Made by a program: the position numbers and the translations under genes. From Sulfurimonadaceae bacterium (GTDB lineage: Bacteria > Campylobacterota > Campylobacteria > Campylobacterales > Sulfurimonadaceae), in the NCBI GenBank assembly GCA_030610325.1, contig JAUWRZ010000079.1:1-8145 (forward strand): DNA of 8,145 bases, written 5' to 3'. This document shows, piece by piece, positions 1 to 6,293 of this stretch. Positions within the stretch are counted from its first letter, which is position 1. Each line of letters opens with the position of its first letter. Below the pieces are notes generated by a model. It was not told the origin of the DNA and made no database searches. It saw only the letters and a list, made by a program, of their open reading frames with translations.

Positions 1-405
1 AAGCGATTTGACGATAAAGCGGTAAGGTAGACCACCGGGGTCAGATGAGGCTTCAAGCTGAGTCAGACTGAGCATGACAAAGTCGAAGCCCACATAGATG
101 ATAAGCAGCGAGAAAGGGATGATGAAAAGGAGCGTACCAAAAAAGTCGACATACGCTTTTGTCTTCTCAGAAAACCTGTCATAGAAGATATCCACCCGTA
201 CATGAGAACGTTCTCGCAGTGTGTATGCGATTCCCAGCAAGATCACTACATCAAAAAGGTGCCATTCGAGCTCCTGAAGTGCGATGGAGCCCGAATGAAA
301 GAGATAACGTACACTAGCATCATAGAGTACGAGCAAGATAAGCAGTGCCAGGACCAATGCGGTAAGGTTGCCGACATGTCGTGTGAACTGGTCGAGCCTT
401 AGCAT
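1..405 (-). CDS. TRAP transporter small permease (DctQ family), C-terminus off the window
   Basis: This encodes the first 135 residues of a small membrane subunit of a tripartite ATP-independent periplasmic (TRAP) transporter. In such systems it pairs with a large DctM permease and a periplasmic binding protein to import organic acids or similar solutes using an ion gradient. The recognisable features are a hydrophobic N-terminal helix (about residues 15-32), the QELEWHLFD stretch (44-52) leading into a second helix, the family-typical segment YTLRERSHVRVD (61-72), a third helix (about 88-108) and the conserved loop EASSDPGGLPYRF (118-130) before the expected last helix. The ATG at 403-405 is chosen because an AGGGG element lies 9 nt upstream and murF's in-frame stop closes the frame 30 nt above. 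It follows murF on the same strand and may be read through from it. The substrate cannot be told from this subunit. A DctM gene would be expected just beyond the left edge. Confidence 0.88.
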   Translation of the reverse strand, partial: MLRLDQFTRHVGNLTALVLALLILLVLYDASVRYLFHSGSIALQELEWHLFDVVILLGIAYTLRERSHVRVDIFYDRFSEKTKAYVDFFGTLLFIIPFSLLIIYVGFDFVMLSLTQLEASSDPGGLPYRFIVKSL

Positions 406-417
406 AAAGCAAGACCC

Positions 418-439
418 CTGAGCACTAAGGAGTGCTTAG
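418..439 (-). other. Small stem-loop at the murF stop codon, before the TRAP gene
   Basis: In the leftward transcript, AGCACT and AGTGCT form a 6 bp stem around a CCTT loop. One A-C mismatch and two more pairs extend its base. The murF TAA stop (438-436) lies in the 5' arm, and the AGGGG ribosome-binding element of the TRAP gene (419-415) starts at the 3' foot. No T-run follows (TCTTGCTTT), so it is not a convincing intrinsic terminator. It might modulate read-through or translation of the downstream gene, or be chance. Confidence 0.3.
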
Positions 440-1878
440 ATGAAGTTTGGTGCATCGTTGGCAAAGAGGATGATATCACCCGCTTTTGTCTGCTGTCCGA
501 GGACACTCTCCAAAGCACTCTTATCCTGAAGCATTATCTTCTGCGAGATCTTCAGATGCTTCTCAAACATAGTACTGTTAAGGGCACCTGTGATGATAGC
601 GATATCGAAGACCTCATCGATCGCTTCGATAAGCTGCAGGTTCAGCTCTGCCGTACTCTCCACAAGACCCGGAGTGACGATGACTTTTCGTCCTTCATGC
701 AAAGAGCACAGACGTATGCCTTCGAGCATACCGTCTATGTTTCCGTTATAGCCATCATCAAGGATGATCTTGCCTCCGGCATCGATACGCTGTAGTCTGT
801 GTTCGACACTGTAAAGCTTCTCTACACCTCTTGCGCAAGCCTCACGGCTCATCCCCAACTCTGCAGCGACAAGGACCGCAGCCTCTATGTTGATGGCCTG
901 AAAACCACCAAGGACTTTCGTATGCAGATGCAGCGGTTCGCCACCAAGAGTGATATTAAAGTCTGTTCCCTCAAGTGTCGCCTCAAGTGCTTCTATATCA
1001 TCACCAAAATGGATCACCTTCTCATGCGGCTCATCCGTCACGGAGCTGTGGACAAAAGCACGTTCGAGTCTATCAGACTGCATGATCTCGAGTTTGGTCC
1101 GGATGATGTTCTCTATCGTCTTGAAATACTCCAGATGCTGAGGTCCTACCTTACCGACGACTACGATCTGAGGATGCAGGAACTGTGCGATGGTGTAGAT
1201 ATCACCCTGCTCTCTTGCCCCTGCTTCACAGATGTAGATATCGGTATCTTCGGGCAGGTTCTCATTGACATCACGGATGATACCGCCGATGGTGTTGACA
1301 CTTCGTGGTGTCGCATAGACCTTTTTACCTGGTGCAAGCATCTGCGCCATAAAGTTCTTCATACTTGTCTTACCGTAACTGCCGGTGACTGCTACGATAG
1401 TGAGATCTTTCATCTTAGCAAGTTTTCTTTTCGCATCTTTTTTATAGATGGCGAAAAGGTACTTCTCTACCAGCGTACTGCCGATGTAAGCGACTGCCAA
1501 CGGTAAGAAGACACCATAAAGACCACAGCTGCCCTCGATCGTACAGATCACATCCTGGAAAAGTGTCAGACTCAGCAGCAAGATCAGAAAACGACGTACC
1601 CGCCAGGTAAGGACCAGCTTCTTATCCAGTTTACGATGCCAGATGATGATCGATGGCAAGATGGCGAAATAGAAGAAGATCGGGAAAAAACGGTCCGTCG
1701 TATAGTAGGCGATGAATGGGATAAAGAAATAGACAAGGTGCCACCAACTCTTATGGTGACGTAAGATGACACGCTCTATCTTGTAGTCATACCACTGAAG
1801 GTTCGTGACAAGGTACCATCCCAATGTCGTGACAAAGAGTACATTCGTGACAAAAGCTAAAAGTAGTTCATAATCCAT
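436..1878 (-). CDS. murF: UDP-N-acetylmuramoyl-tripeptide--D-alanyl-D-alanine ligase, membrane-anchored form
   Basis: MurF uses ATP to join D-Ala-D-Ala to UDP-MurNAc-tripeptide, the last cytoplasmic step of peptidoglycan monomer synthesis. Mur-ligase signatures are present: P-loop GSYGKTS (166-172), VNTIGGI (194-200), acidic EAGAREQGD (218-226), HLEYF (248-252), the TKLEIM segment with the lysine usually carbamylated (K262), HRLQ (360-363) and the MurF-type DDGYNGN (374-380). The 480 residues are slightly longer than the E. coli enzyme, but the first ~150 are unlike the usual soluble UDP-binding domain. They form several hydrophobic segments (about 5-24, 47-80, 96-135) separated by basic stretches, so the enzyme is probably tied to the inner membrane. 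The ATG at 1878 lies 2 nt after the hydrolase stop, with AGGGA upstream. Position downstream of ddl, which makes its substrate, supports the MurF call over other Mur ligases. Confidence 0.9.
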   Translation of the reverse strand: MDYELLLAFVTNVLFVTTLGWYLVTNLQWYDYKIERVILRHHKSWWHLVYFFIPFIAYYTTDRFFPIFFYFAILPSIIIWHRKLDKKLVLTWRVRRFLILLLSLTLFQDVICTIEGSCGLYGVFLPLAVAYIGSTLVEKYLFAIYKKDAKRKLAKMKDLTIVAVTGSYGKTSMKNFMAQMLAPGKKVYATPRSVNTIGGIIRDVNENLPEDTDIYICEAGAREQGDIYTIAQFLHPQIVVVGKVGPQHLEYFKTIENIIRTKLEIMQSDRLERAFVHSSVTDEPHEKVIHFGDDIEALEATLEGTDFNITLGGEPLHLHTKVLGGFQAINIEAAVLVAAELGMSREACARGVEKLYSVEHRLQRIDAGGKIILDDGYNGNIDGMLEGIRLCSLHEGRKVIVTPGLVESTAELNLQLIEAIDEVFDIAIITGALNSTMFEKHLKISQKIMLQDKSALESVLGQQTKAGDIILFANDAPNFI

Positions 1879-1880
1879 AC

Positions 1881-2615
1881 TTAGTCCCTACTTTCAAGGA
1901 CGATCGTCTCTATCTCTTTAGCCACTTCTATCTCATGCTTTAAGAAGAAGTAGTGATCACCTTCAAACTCGACAAGACGCGAATCATGGATAAGCTTCTT
2001 TATCTTGTGCGCATCCTTTAGAGGAGTCGCTGTATCACTCTTGCCCCAGCACAGTAGCGCCCGACCGCTATAGGCAGCGAACTGCTCGGAGAAGTCCTCA
2101 TTGACCACATGCTTAAAGGTCTTATACATCGGTTCAGAGAGTGCCTTCGCATCATCAGCGACAAACTTATTACGTAGTTTGGAGAGACCTACCCCTTTAA
2201 AAAGTTTGAACAGACCTATCTTCAATCGCACCTTCAGCGATTTCGACCGGCGAATACCTGCTGAAGCGATCAATACAAGTATATGCGGGTTTAACAGCAG
2301 CGCGACCTTGCCTCCAAAAGAGTGTCCGACAATGATCGGATCATGGTTAGCATTGATCTGTGCCAGGAAAAGCTCCATGATGTTGGCGTAGTCCTCGGTA
2401 GTGAGTTCACGACTGCAGGTACTGTTCCCAAAACCTGGAAGATCGACATAGACATGACGAAAAGCTTTAAGCTGCCTGCCGAACACATCTTTCATAAGTC
2501 CTTTGTTCGAACCCCATCCGTGTAAGAAGATAATAGTCAGACTGGCTGAGGGATTAAGTATCTCGTAACTGATGTTGAAAGTGTATTGTTGATACTGAAT
2601 CGACTTGAGTGCCAC
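1881..2615 (-). CDS. Alpha/beta-fold hydrolase, substrate unknown
   Basis: A 244-residue alpha/beta hydrolase lacking a signal peptide and therefore probably cytoplasmic. Visible are the oxyanion-side HGWG motif (32-35), the nucleophile elbow GHSFGG with Ser99, a candidate catalytic aspartate in WGKSD (Asp194) and a catalytic histidine in EGDHYFF (His221). The order and spacing fit the Ser-Asp-His triad of the family. A basic, hydrophobic cap region (about 120-170) sits between core strands. The start is GTG at 2615-2613, which shares its first G with the TAG stop of ddl (TAGTG), with AAGGA 5 nt upstream, so translation is coupled to ddl. It ends 2 nt before murF. The placement between two D-Ala-D-Ala pathway genes suggests, but does not show, a role connected to envelope metabolism. 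An esterase, thioesterase or housekeeping lipase-like function is equally possible. Confidence 0.88.
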   Translation of the reverse strand: MALKSIQYQQYTFNISYEILNPSASLTIIFLHGWGSNKGLMKDVFGRQLKAFRHVYVDLPGFGNSTCSRELTTEDYANIMELFLAQINANHDPIIVGHSFGGKVALLLNPHILVLIASAGIRRSKSLKVRLKIGLFKLFKGVGLSKLRNKFVADDAKALSEPMYKTFKHVVNEDFSEQFAAYSGRALLCWGKSDTATPLKDAHKIKKLIHDSRLVEFEGDHYFFLKHEIEVAKEIETIVLESRD

Positions 2616-3652
2616 TATTTTCCTTTAGCTACGTTGATGGAGTGGATATAACGGTAATCGACTCTTGGCATCTTTTTAGAGGGAAGATGCTTGATAAGCT
2701 CTCCGATGGCCTTGTTGAAATCTTCGAAAAGGTAGTTGGCCATAGAGCCAGGTACCGGATTGACCTCGTTTAGATAGACCTCATCATTGATCAAAAAGAA
2801 GTCACAACGGATCAGTGCACCTTCAAAAAGCCCTTTATAGACTCGCTCGAAAGCGTGTCGCATGCGGTTGACTGTCGCCTCATCGAGATCTGCCTCGTTA
2901 ACAGAAGCAGTACGGGAGAAGTCAAGGTACTTCTTCTCAAAATCCAGGAACTCGTTCTTCTGCGGCTCTTCGACAATGGAAAATACGATGCCGTCTTTGC
3001 CACGATAACCGGCAAGGTTAAACTCTTTTACCCCTTCGATAAAGGGTTCGATGATGACACTCTCATCAAACTCGAAAGCCACATCAAGCGCGTAGTCGAT
3101 CTCATTCTCATCACGGACCACACTGACACCTATGGAGCTGCCAAGGCGGGCTGGCTTGATGATGAAAGGCAGTGGAGTAGTGATATCGCGGACCTCTTTG
3201 GCACTGAGCATCTCATAGGCTACTGTCTTGACACCCAGCGACTCTGCCAGCCATTTTGTATAACGCTTGTCATAACTGAGTACTGACGCGGCAGGACGCG
3301 GACCGATATAGGCGATCTTGTAAAAGTCCAGCAGAGCGGCAACAGTCCCATCTTCACCATCAGCCCCGTGGATAAGGTTCAAGATCGGCATCTGCAATGT
3401 GACTGTGGAGAAGCGTTTCTTATAGCTCAGACCAGCTGCTGCGAGAGTAAGCTCAGGCATCTTCTTATACTCTCCCGAAGCAAACAGTTTTGCGTTCATC
3501 TTATCTGCATCGATCAGGTAGAAGTGATGATCTTGGTCACAGAAGATATAGTGCAGATCAAATCCGGTAAGTTTCTCTTTAAGTGTCACAGCACTTACTA
3601 TGCTGATCTCATGTTCAAAACTGGCTCCGCCGAAAAGTATTGCTAGTTCCAA
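2615..3652 (-). CDS. ddl: D-alanine--D-alanine ligase (TTG start)
   Basis: This ATP-grasp enzyme condenses two D-alanines in the cytoplasm to give the dipeptide used by MurF. With the TTG start at 3652 the protein is 345 residues, close to the size I recall for Campylobacter Ddl. It begins directly with the family N-terminus FGGASFEHEIS (7-17), in which Glu13 matches the active-site glutamate. HGADGEDG (95-102), YIGP (115-118), KPARLGSSIGV (166-176, Ser172 matching the catalytic serine), KKYL with Lys241-Tyr242, RCDFF (282-286) and the metal/ATP-binding NEVNPVPG (295-302) follow in order. The tyrosine at 242 is the form associated with D-Ala-D-Ala rather than D-Ala-D-lactate synthesis. A longer ATG start at 3718 would add 22 residues lying inside ruvA and is rejected. 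TTG has AAGGA 5 nt upstream and sits 2 nt after the ruvA stop. Confidence 0.95.
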   Translation of the reverse strand: MELAILFGGASFEHEISIVSAVTLKEKLTGFDLHYIFCDQDHHFYLIDADKMNAKLFASGEYKKMPELTLAAAGLSYKKRFSTVTLQMPILNLIHGADGEDGTVAALLDFYKIAYIGPRPAASVLSYDKRYTKWLAESLGVKTVAYEMLSAKEVRDITTPLPFIIKPARLGSSIGVSVVRDENEIDYALDVAFEFDESVIIEPFIEGVKEFNLAGYRGKDGIVFSIVEEPQKNEFLDFEKKYLDFSRTASVNEADLDEATVNRMRHAFERVYKGLFEGALIRCDFFLINDEVYLNEVNPVPGSMANYLFEDFNKAIGELIKHLPSKKMPRVDYRYIHSINVAKGK

Positions 3653-3654
3653 GG

Positions 3655-4218
3655 CTATCCTTTTTGTAATTTTTTTAATGCTTCTTTGACCAGGGTAGCA
3701 GTATCGCTCCCCGTACATTGCATAAGTGCTTTTGTCACCTGCTCTTTTTTGAAACCAAGAGACTCCAATGCCTGTGCCGCTTCACCTGAGGCTGTACTCT
3801 GTGGTGTCGTATGCGCGACAAGCTCCATATCAAAACCACTGAGTTCGACCAGGATGCGTCCTGCACTTTTAGGCCCTATTCCCGGTACACGTTTAAGCCC
3901 CGTCATGTCATTTGACGCGATGACAGAGGCGAACTGTGAAGGCGAGAATGTCGAGCAGATCGCCAGTGCCACTTTTGGTCCGACACCACTGATCTTGATA
4001 AGCCGTTCAAAAAGGACCTTCTCTGCTGCTTCATAAAAACCGTAAAGCTGCTGAGCATCCTCTCTGATGATATGCGAGGCAAATAACTTGACTTGCTCGC
4101 TGCTGATGTTTCCATAAGTCTGCAGTGAGATAAAGACCTCATAGACCAGACCACGTACGTTGATGTGCACTATTGAAGGGGATTTGTGCTCTATTGTACC
4201 CTCTATTCCTACGATCAT
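3655..4218 (-). CDS. ruvA: Holliday junction branch migration protein RuvA
   Basis: RuvA binds four-way DNA junctions as a tetramer and loads the RuvB motor during recombinational repair. The 187-residue product has the expected three domains. An N-terminal OB-fold begins [14 protein letters not shown] with the typical VRGLVYEV strand (21-28). Two helix-hairpin-helix motifs follow, [15 protein letters not shown] (73-87) and [15 protein letters not shown] (108-122). After a flexible Ser/Thr-rich linker (about 137-145) comes a small C-terminal RuvB-contacting domain (about 146-185) ending KKLQKG. Length is in the normal range. The ATG at 4218 starts at the conserved N-terminus; only a modest GGGA element precedes it. 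The stop overlaps the ddl leader, giving a 2 nt gap. RuvB and RuvC are not in the window. Confidence 0.97.
   Translation of the reverse strand: MIVGIEGTIEHKSPSIVHINVRGLVYEVFISLQTYGNISSEQVKLFASHIIREDAQQLYGFYEAAEKVLFERLIKISGVGPKVALAICSTFSPSQFASVIASNDMTGLKRVPGIGPKSAGRILVELSGFDMELVAHTTPQSTASGEAAQALESLGFKKEQVTKALMQCTGSDTATLVKEALKKLQKG
3658..3662 (-). promoter_or_regulatory. Shine-Dalgarno that fixes the ddl TTG start
   Basis: AAGGA at 3662-3658 lies inside the last codons of ruvA, 5 nt ahead of the TTG at 3652. The next codons give the conserved Ddl N-terminus, and no ATG or GTG nearby would do so. This supports TTG initiation and ruvA-ddl translational coupling. Confidence 0.75.
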
Positions 4219-4300
4219 AGAAGTCCCATCTTTTCTATTTTACTCGAGTCGGAGTGAGGTCTACTCACTCCTTTATCGAGGTATTCTGCTATTGCGACGA
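4219..4300 (-). other. fapA-ruvA spacer with strong stem-loop and possible weak promoter
   Basis: This 82 bp spacer contains a two-part hairpin (4241-4283). The inner stem GGAGTGAG/CTCACTCC (8 bp, 5 nt loop) is perfect. Beyond an internal loop, CTCGA/TCGAG adds 5 bp, with two further pairs past a bulged base. In the leftward transcript the hairpin is followed by AAAATAGAAAAG rather than a U-run, so it does not look like a Rho-independent terminator in either direction. A TAAAAT at 4242-4237 resembles a -10 box about 18 nt upstream of the ruvA ATG, but no good -35 is visible. The element could separate fapA expression from the ruvA-ddl-murF unit by attenuation, RNA processing or an internal promoter. 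Confidence 0.6.
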
Positions 4301-6217
4301 TCATTCGTTCACCGAGACGACTGAGAACGTCTCATTCTCTTTATCTTCGTAAAGCGCAAAGATATGTTCGTCACTATCTTCTCTGGGGACCAAAGTCACC
4401 ACAGTCTCAGGCTCTATCAACTTAAAATGGATCTCATTGTGACATTGCCACCGACTGTTGTTGACTACTCTCGCATCAAATATATCATCTTGGAGTGCCT
4501 TATGACTCTTCACCAGTAGTGCAAGGTGCTCCTCTTTTTCGATAAGGTCCTTTTCCAGTGTCTCCACCTGTGTGTACAGCTGAGTAAACTGCTTATATTT
4601 CTTGACAAAAGAGGTCGGCATCTGAACGTTGTTCTTCTTATAGTGCAGTAGACGTTTTTTGAGTTCGATGAACGCAGCCTGGTTCTTCTCTGTCATCGCT
4701 TTATATTTACCGACCTCTTTTTCTCCATCGGTAATACTGCGTTTGGCCTCTTTTATCTGGCTCTCGTTCGCAGTAAGTGTCTCTTTACTGCCCATCATGA
4801 CCAACGGGTCGATGATCAACTTGTTCTCTTCGCCTTTAAGCGAGCCGATCTCTATGCGTTCTACTGCCGTCATAGTGACATGTGAGCCAAGGATCTCCAC
4901 ATTGATGACCCTTGCCCGAATAGTACCGCCAATGGCCTGTGATACCGTCACTTCATCGGCTTCGACCACACCATGTTCAAGTCGGGTGATATGAACATTC
5001 TTACCTACTGCCGTACCTTTATGGATGTTGATCGAGATATCATCAGCATAGATCTCAGAGCTTTGGTGCGTCTGACCGCCTATGAGCGCTTTAGCCGCAT
5101 GAACCTTGGAGTTTGAACCGGTATTTCCCTCGACATTGATCTCCTTGACCTCCACTTCCATACCAATACCGATCGCATCTTTAAAGATATCGGTCTCTTT
5201 GACATTGATAGAGACATCCGCATCAAGTTGAGACTCTATGGAGCCTGTAGCTTTGAAACTGATCTCAGTGATATCCATCTCCGTGTTTATATCGTAGACA
5301 TTTCCCTCGAACGTGACATAACCGCTCTGTTTCGCCCGGTACTCTATTTTATCGTCACTCTCTACCTTTTCGATCTTGTCTGTTATGATGAAGTCCGGTT
5401 CATAGATGACTTTTGGTTCGCGTGGGATTATGTACTCACCCCTGCAGTTGCGTCCTGCTTTGCCGATATGGGGTTTGATATACTCTATCAACACTTCCTC
5501 TTCGACAGTGCTGATAAGATAACCGCGTTTTGAGTAATCCACACGACCATGATCGTCTTCGCCAAGCTCTTGTCTTTGCTCATAGTGTAAGATGAGTGCG
5601 TCATCGATCGTCGTAACAGGCTCTATCCCCTGAGCGATAAGAAGCTGTTCGTTTTTATTGAACGCAAGTCTCTCGCTCTCAGCTATACGCGTCACCAGAT
5701 CCTTGACCGCTTCACTCATCGGCTCATCAAAGAGATCGACCATCATATTTGCACGGAGCTTCTTTTTGTTGATCATATTGACCAGAGCAGTCTCGATCCC
5801 CTCGAAATAGGTGATAGTAGAGCCATCTTTGATGGTAAGGAACACTTTCGTCAATGATGCATTGGCACCGACAGCGAGGTTCAAAGTAGAGAGTGGGTCA
5901 GGCTTGCTGGCACTGAAGATCTCGACCTCATAAGACTGCTTGATCTCGAAGATCGGGTTTAGCATCATGTTCTCACCCTGCAGATGAACGACCTCGTCAC
6001 TGGAGAGCTCTTCGTACTCCGCATCTTTACCTTCTGATCCCATGCGGGTGAAGGTCTGGGTCTCAAGGATATTAAAGTCCAGAGACGCGCTAGCGACATC
6101 ATTACTGGCGGCGACGTTCATCATCTCTTTAGCGACGTTCTCGGTACGCACTACAATAGGTCTGATGACTTTCTCTTTTATGTTCTCAGGCTTCTCTTTC
6201 TTGCTGAAAAATGCCAT
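4301..6217 (-). CDS. FapA-like (DUF342) flagellar assembly protein A family
   Basis: A 638-residue cytoplasmic-looking protein of the DUF342/FapA family, which has a polymer-forming right-handed beta-helix and has been linked to flagellar assembly in some bacteria. The N-terminal ~200 residues are acidic and divergent. The DUF342 region follows, with KPHIGKAGRNCRGEYI (248-263) marking its core. Repetitive strand-turn sequence rich in Val/Ile/Gly forms the beta-helix (about 325-465), including AKALIGGQ and SQAIGGTIRA-type turns. A long charged coiled coil (about 480-580) and a short C-terminal beta-rich tail complete it. The ATG at 6217 is chosen because AAGGG lies 5 nt upstream and a candidate -10 box lies just beyond. 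An in-frame GTG at 6256 would add 13 residues but sits upstream of that -10. The gene is divergent from murJ and heads the leftward cluster. Its exact function here is not established by sequence. Confidence 0.87.
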   Translation of the reverse strand: MAFFSKKEKPENIKEKVIRPIVVRTENVAKEMMNVAASNDVASASLDFNILETQTFTRMGSEGKDAEYEELSSDEVVHLQGENMMLNPIFEIKQSYEVEIFSASKPDPLSTLNLAVGANASLTKVFLTIKDGSTITYFEGIETALVNMINKKKLRANMMVDLFDEPMSEAVKDLVTRIAESERLAFNKNEQLLIAQGIEPVTTIDDALILHYEQRQELGEDDHGRVDYSKRGYLISTVEEEVLIEYIKPHIGKAGRNCRGEYIIPREPKVIYEPDFIITDKIEKVESDDKIEYRAKQSGYVTFEGNVYDINTEMDITEISFKATGSIESQLDADVSINVKETDIFKDAIGIGMEVEVKEINVEGNTGSNSKVHAAKALIGGQTHQSSEIYADDISINIHKGTAVGKNVHITRLEHGVVEADEVTVSQAIGGTIRARVINVEILGSHVTMTAVERIEIGSLKGEENKLIIDPLVMMGSKETLTANESQIKEAKRSITDGEKEVGKYKAMTEKNQAAFIELKKRLLHYKKNNVQMPTSFVKKYKQFTQLYTQVETLEKDLIEKEEHLALLVKSHKALQDDIFDARVVNNSRWQCHNEIHFKLIEPETVVTLVPREDSDEHIFALYEDKENETFSVVSVNE

Positions 6218-6293
6218 GACCGCCCTTGTCTCGAATGTGTTGCTTATTTTAATCACTTATTTGTTAAACTTTTGTAAAAAAGCGACACGATAC
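6218..6293. promoter_or_regulatory. Divergent fapA / murJ intergenic promoter region
   Basis: This 76 bp AT-rich stretch separates two outward-facing genes, so it should hold both promoters. Leftward, TAAAAT at 6251-6246 is a fair -10 box that would give a leader of roughly 20 nt before the fapA ATG, with the AAGGG ribosome-binding element (6227-6223) inside it. T/A-rich tracts lie upstream, as is common in Campylobacterota promoters that lack a clear -35. Rightward, TGTTAAACT (about 6262-6270) could be an extended -10 for murJ, but the match is weak. No operator palindrome was recognised. Confidence 0.5.

Noticed and set aside
418..439. Intrinsic terminator after murF
   Set aside because: The stem is short and interrupted in the relevant strand's RNA and is followed by TCTTGCTTT rather than a T-run, so I list it only as a stem-loop.
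799..1506. Long open frame on the plus strand (235 codons) inside murF
   Set aside because: It is antisense to a murF frame with clear Mur-ligase motifs; the Cys-rich translation has no recognisable domain and no ribosome-binding site. It is a shadow frame.
2855..3286. Plus-strand open frame of 143 codons inside ddl
   Set aside because: It lies wholly antisense to the conserved ATP-grasp core of Ddl and shows no domain or start signal.
2615..3652. Possible D-Ala-D-lactate (vancomycin-resistance type) ligase
   Set aside because: The Lys-Tyr pair of the omega loop (Lys241-Tyr242) is retained, which is the D-Ala-D-Ala form, and no vanH- or vanX-like neighbour is present.
4241..4283. Rho-independent terminator of fapA
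   Set aside because: The stem is strong but the downstream sequence on the transcribed strand is A-rich (AAAATAGAAAAG), not U-rich in the RNA.
6042..6293. Extended N-terminus for MurJ overlapping the fapA start
   Set aside because: The 84 extra residues are antisense to fapA, do not resemble MurJ, and the family N-terminus begins exactly at the ATG at 6294.
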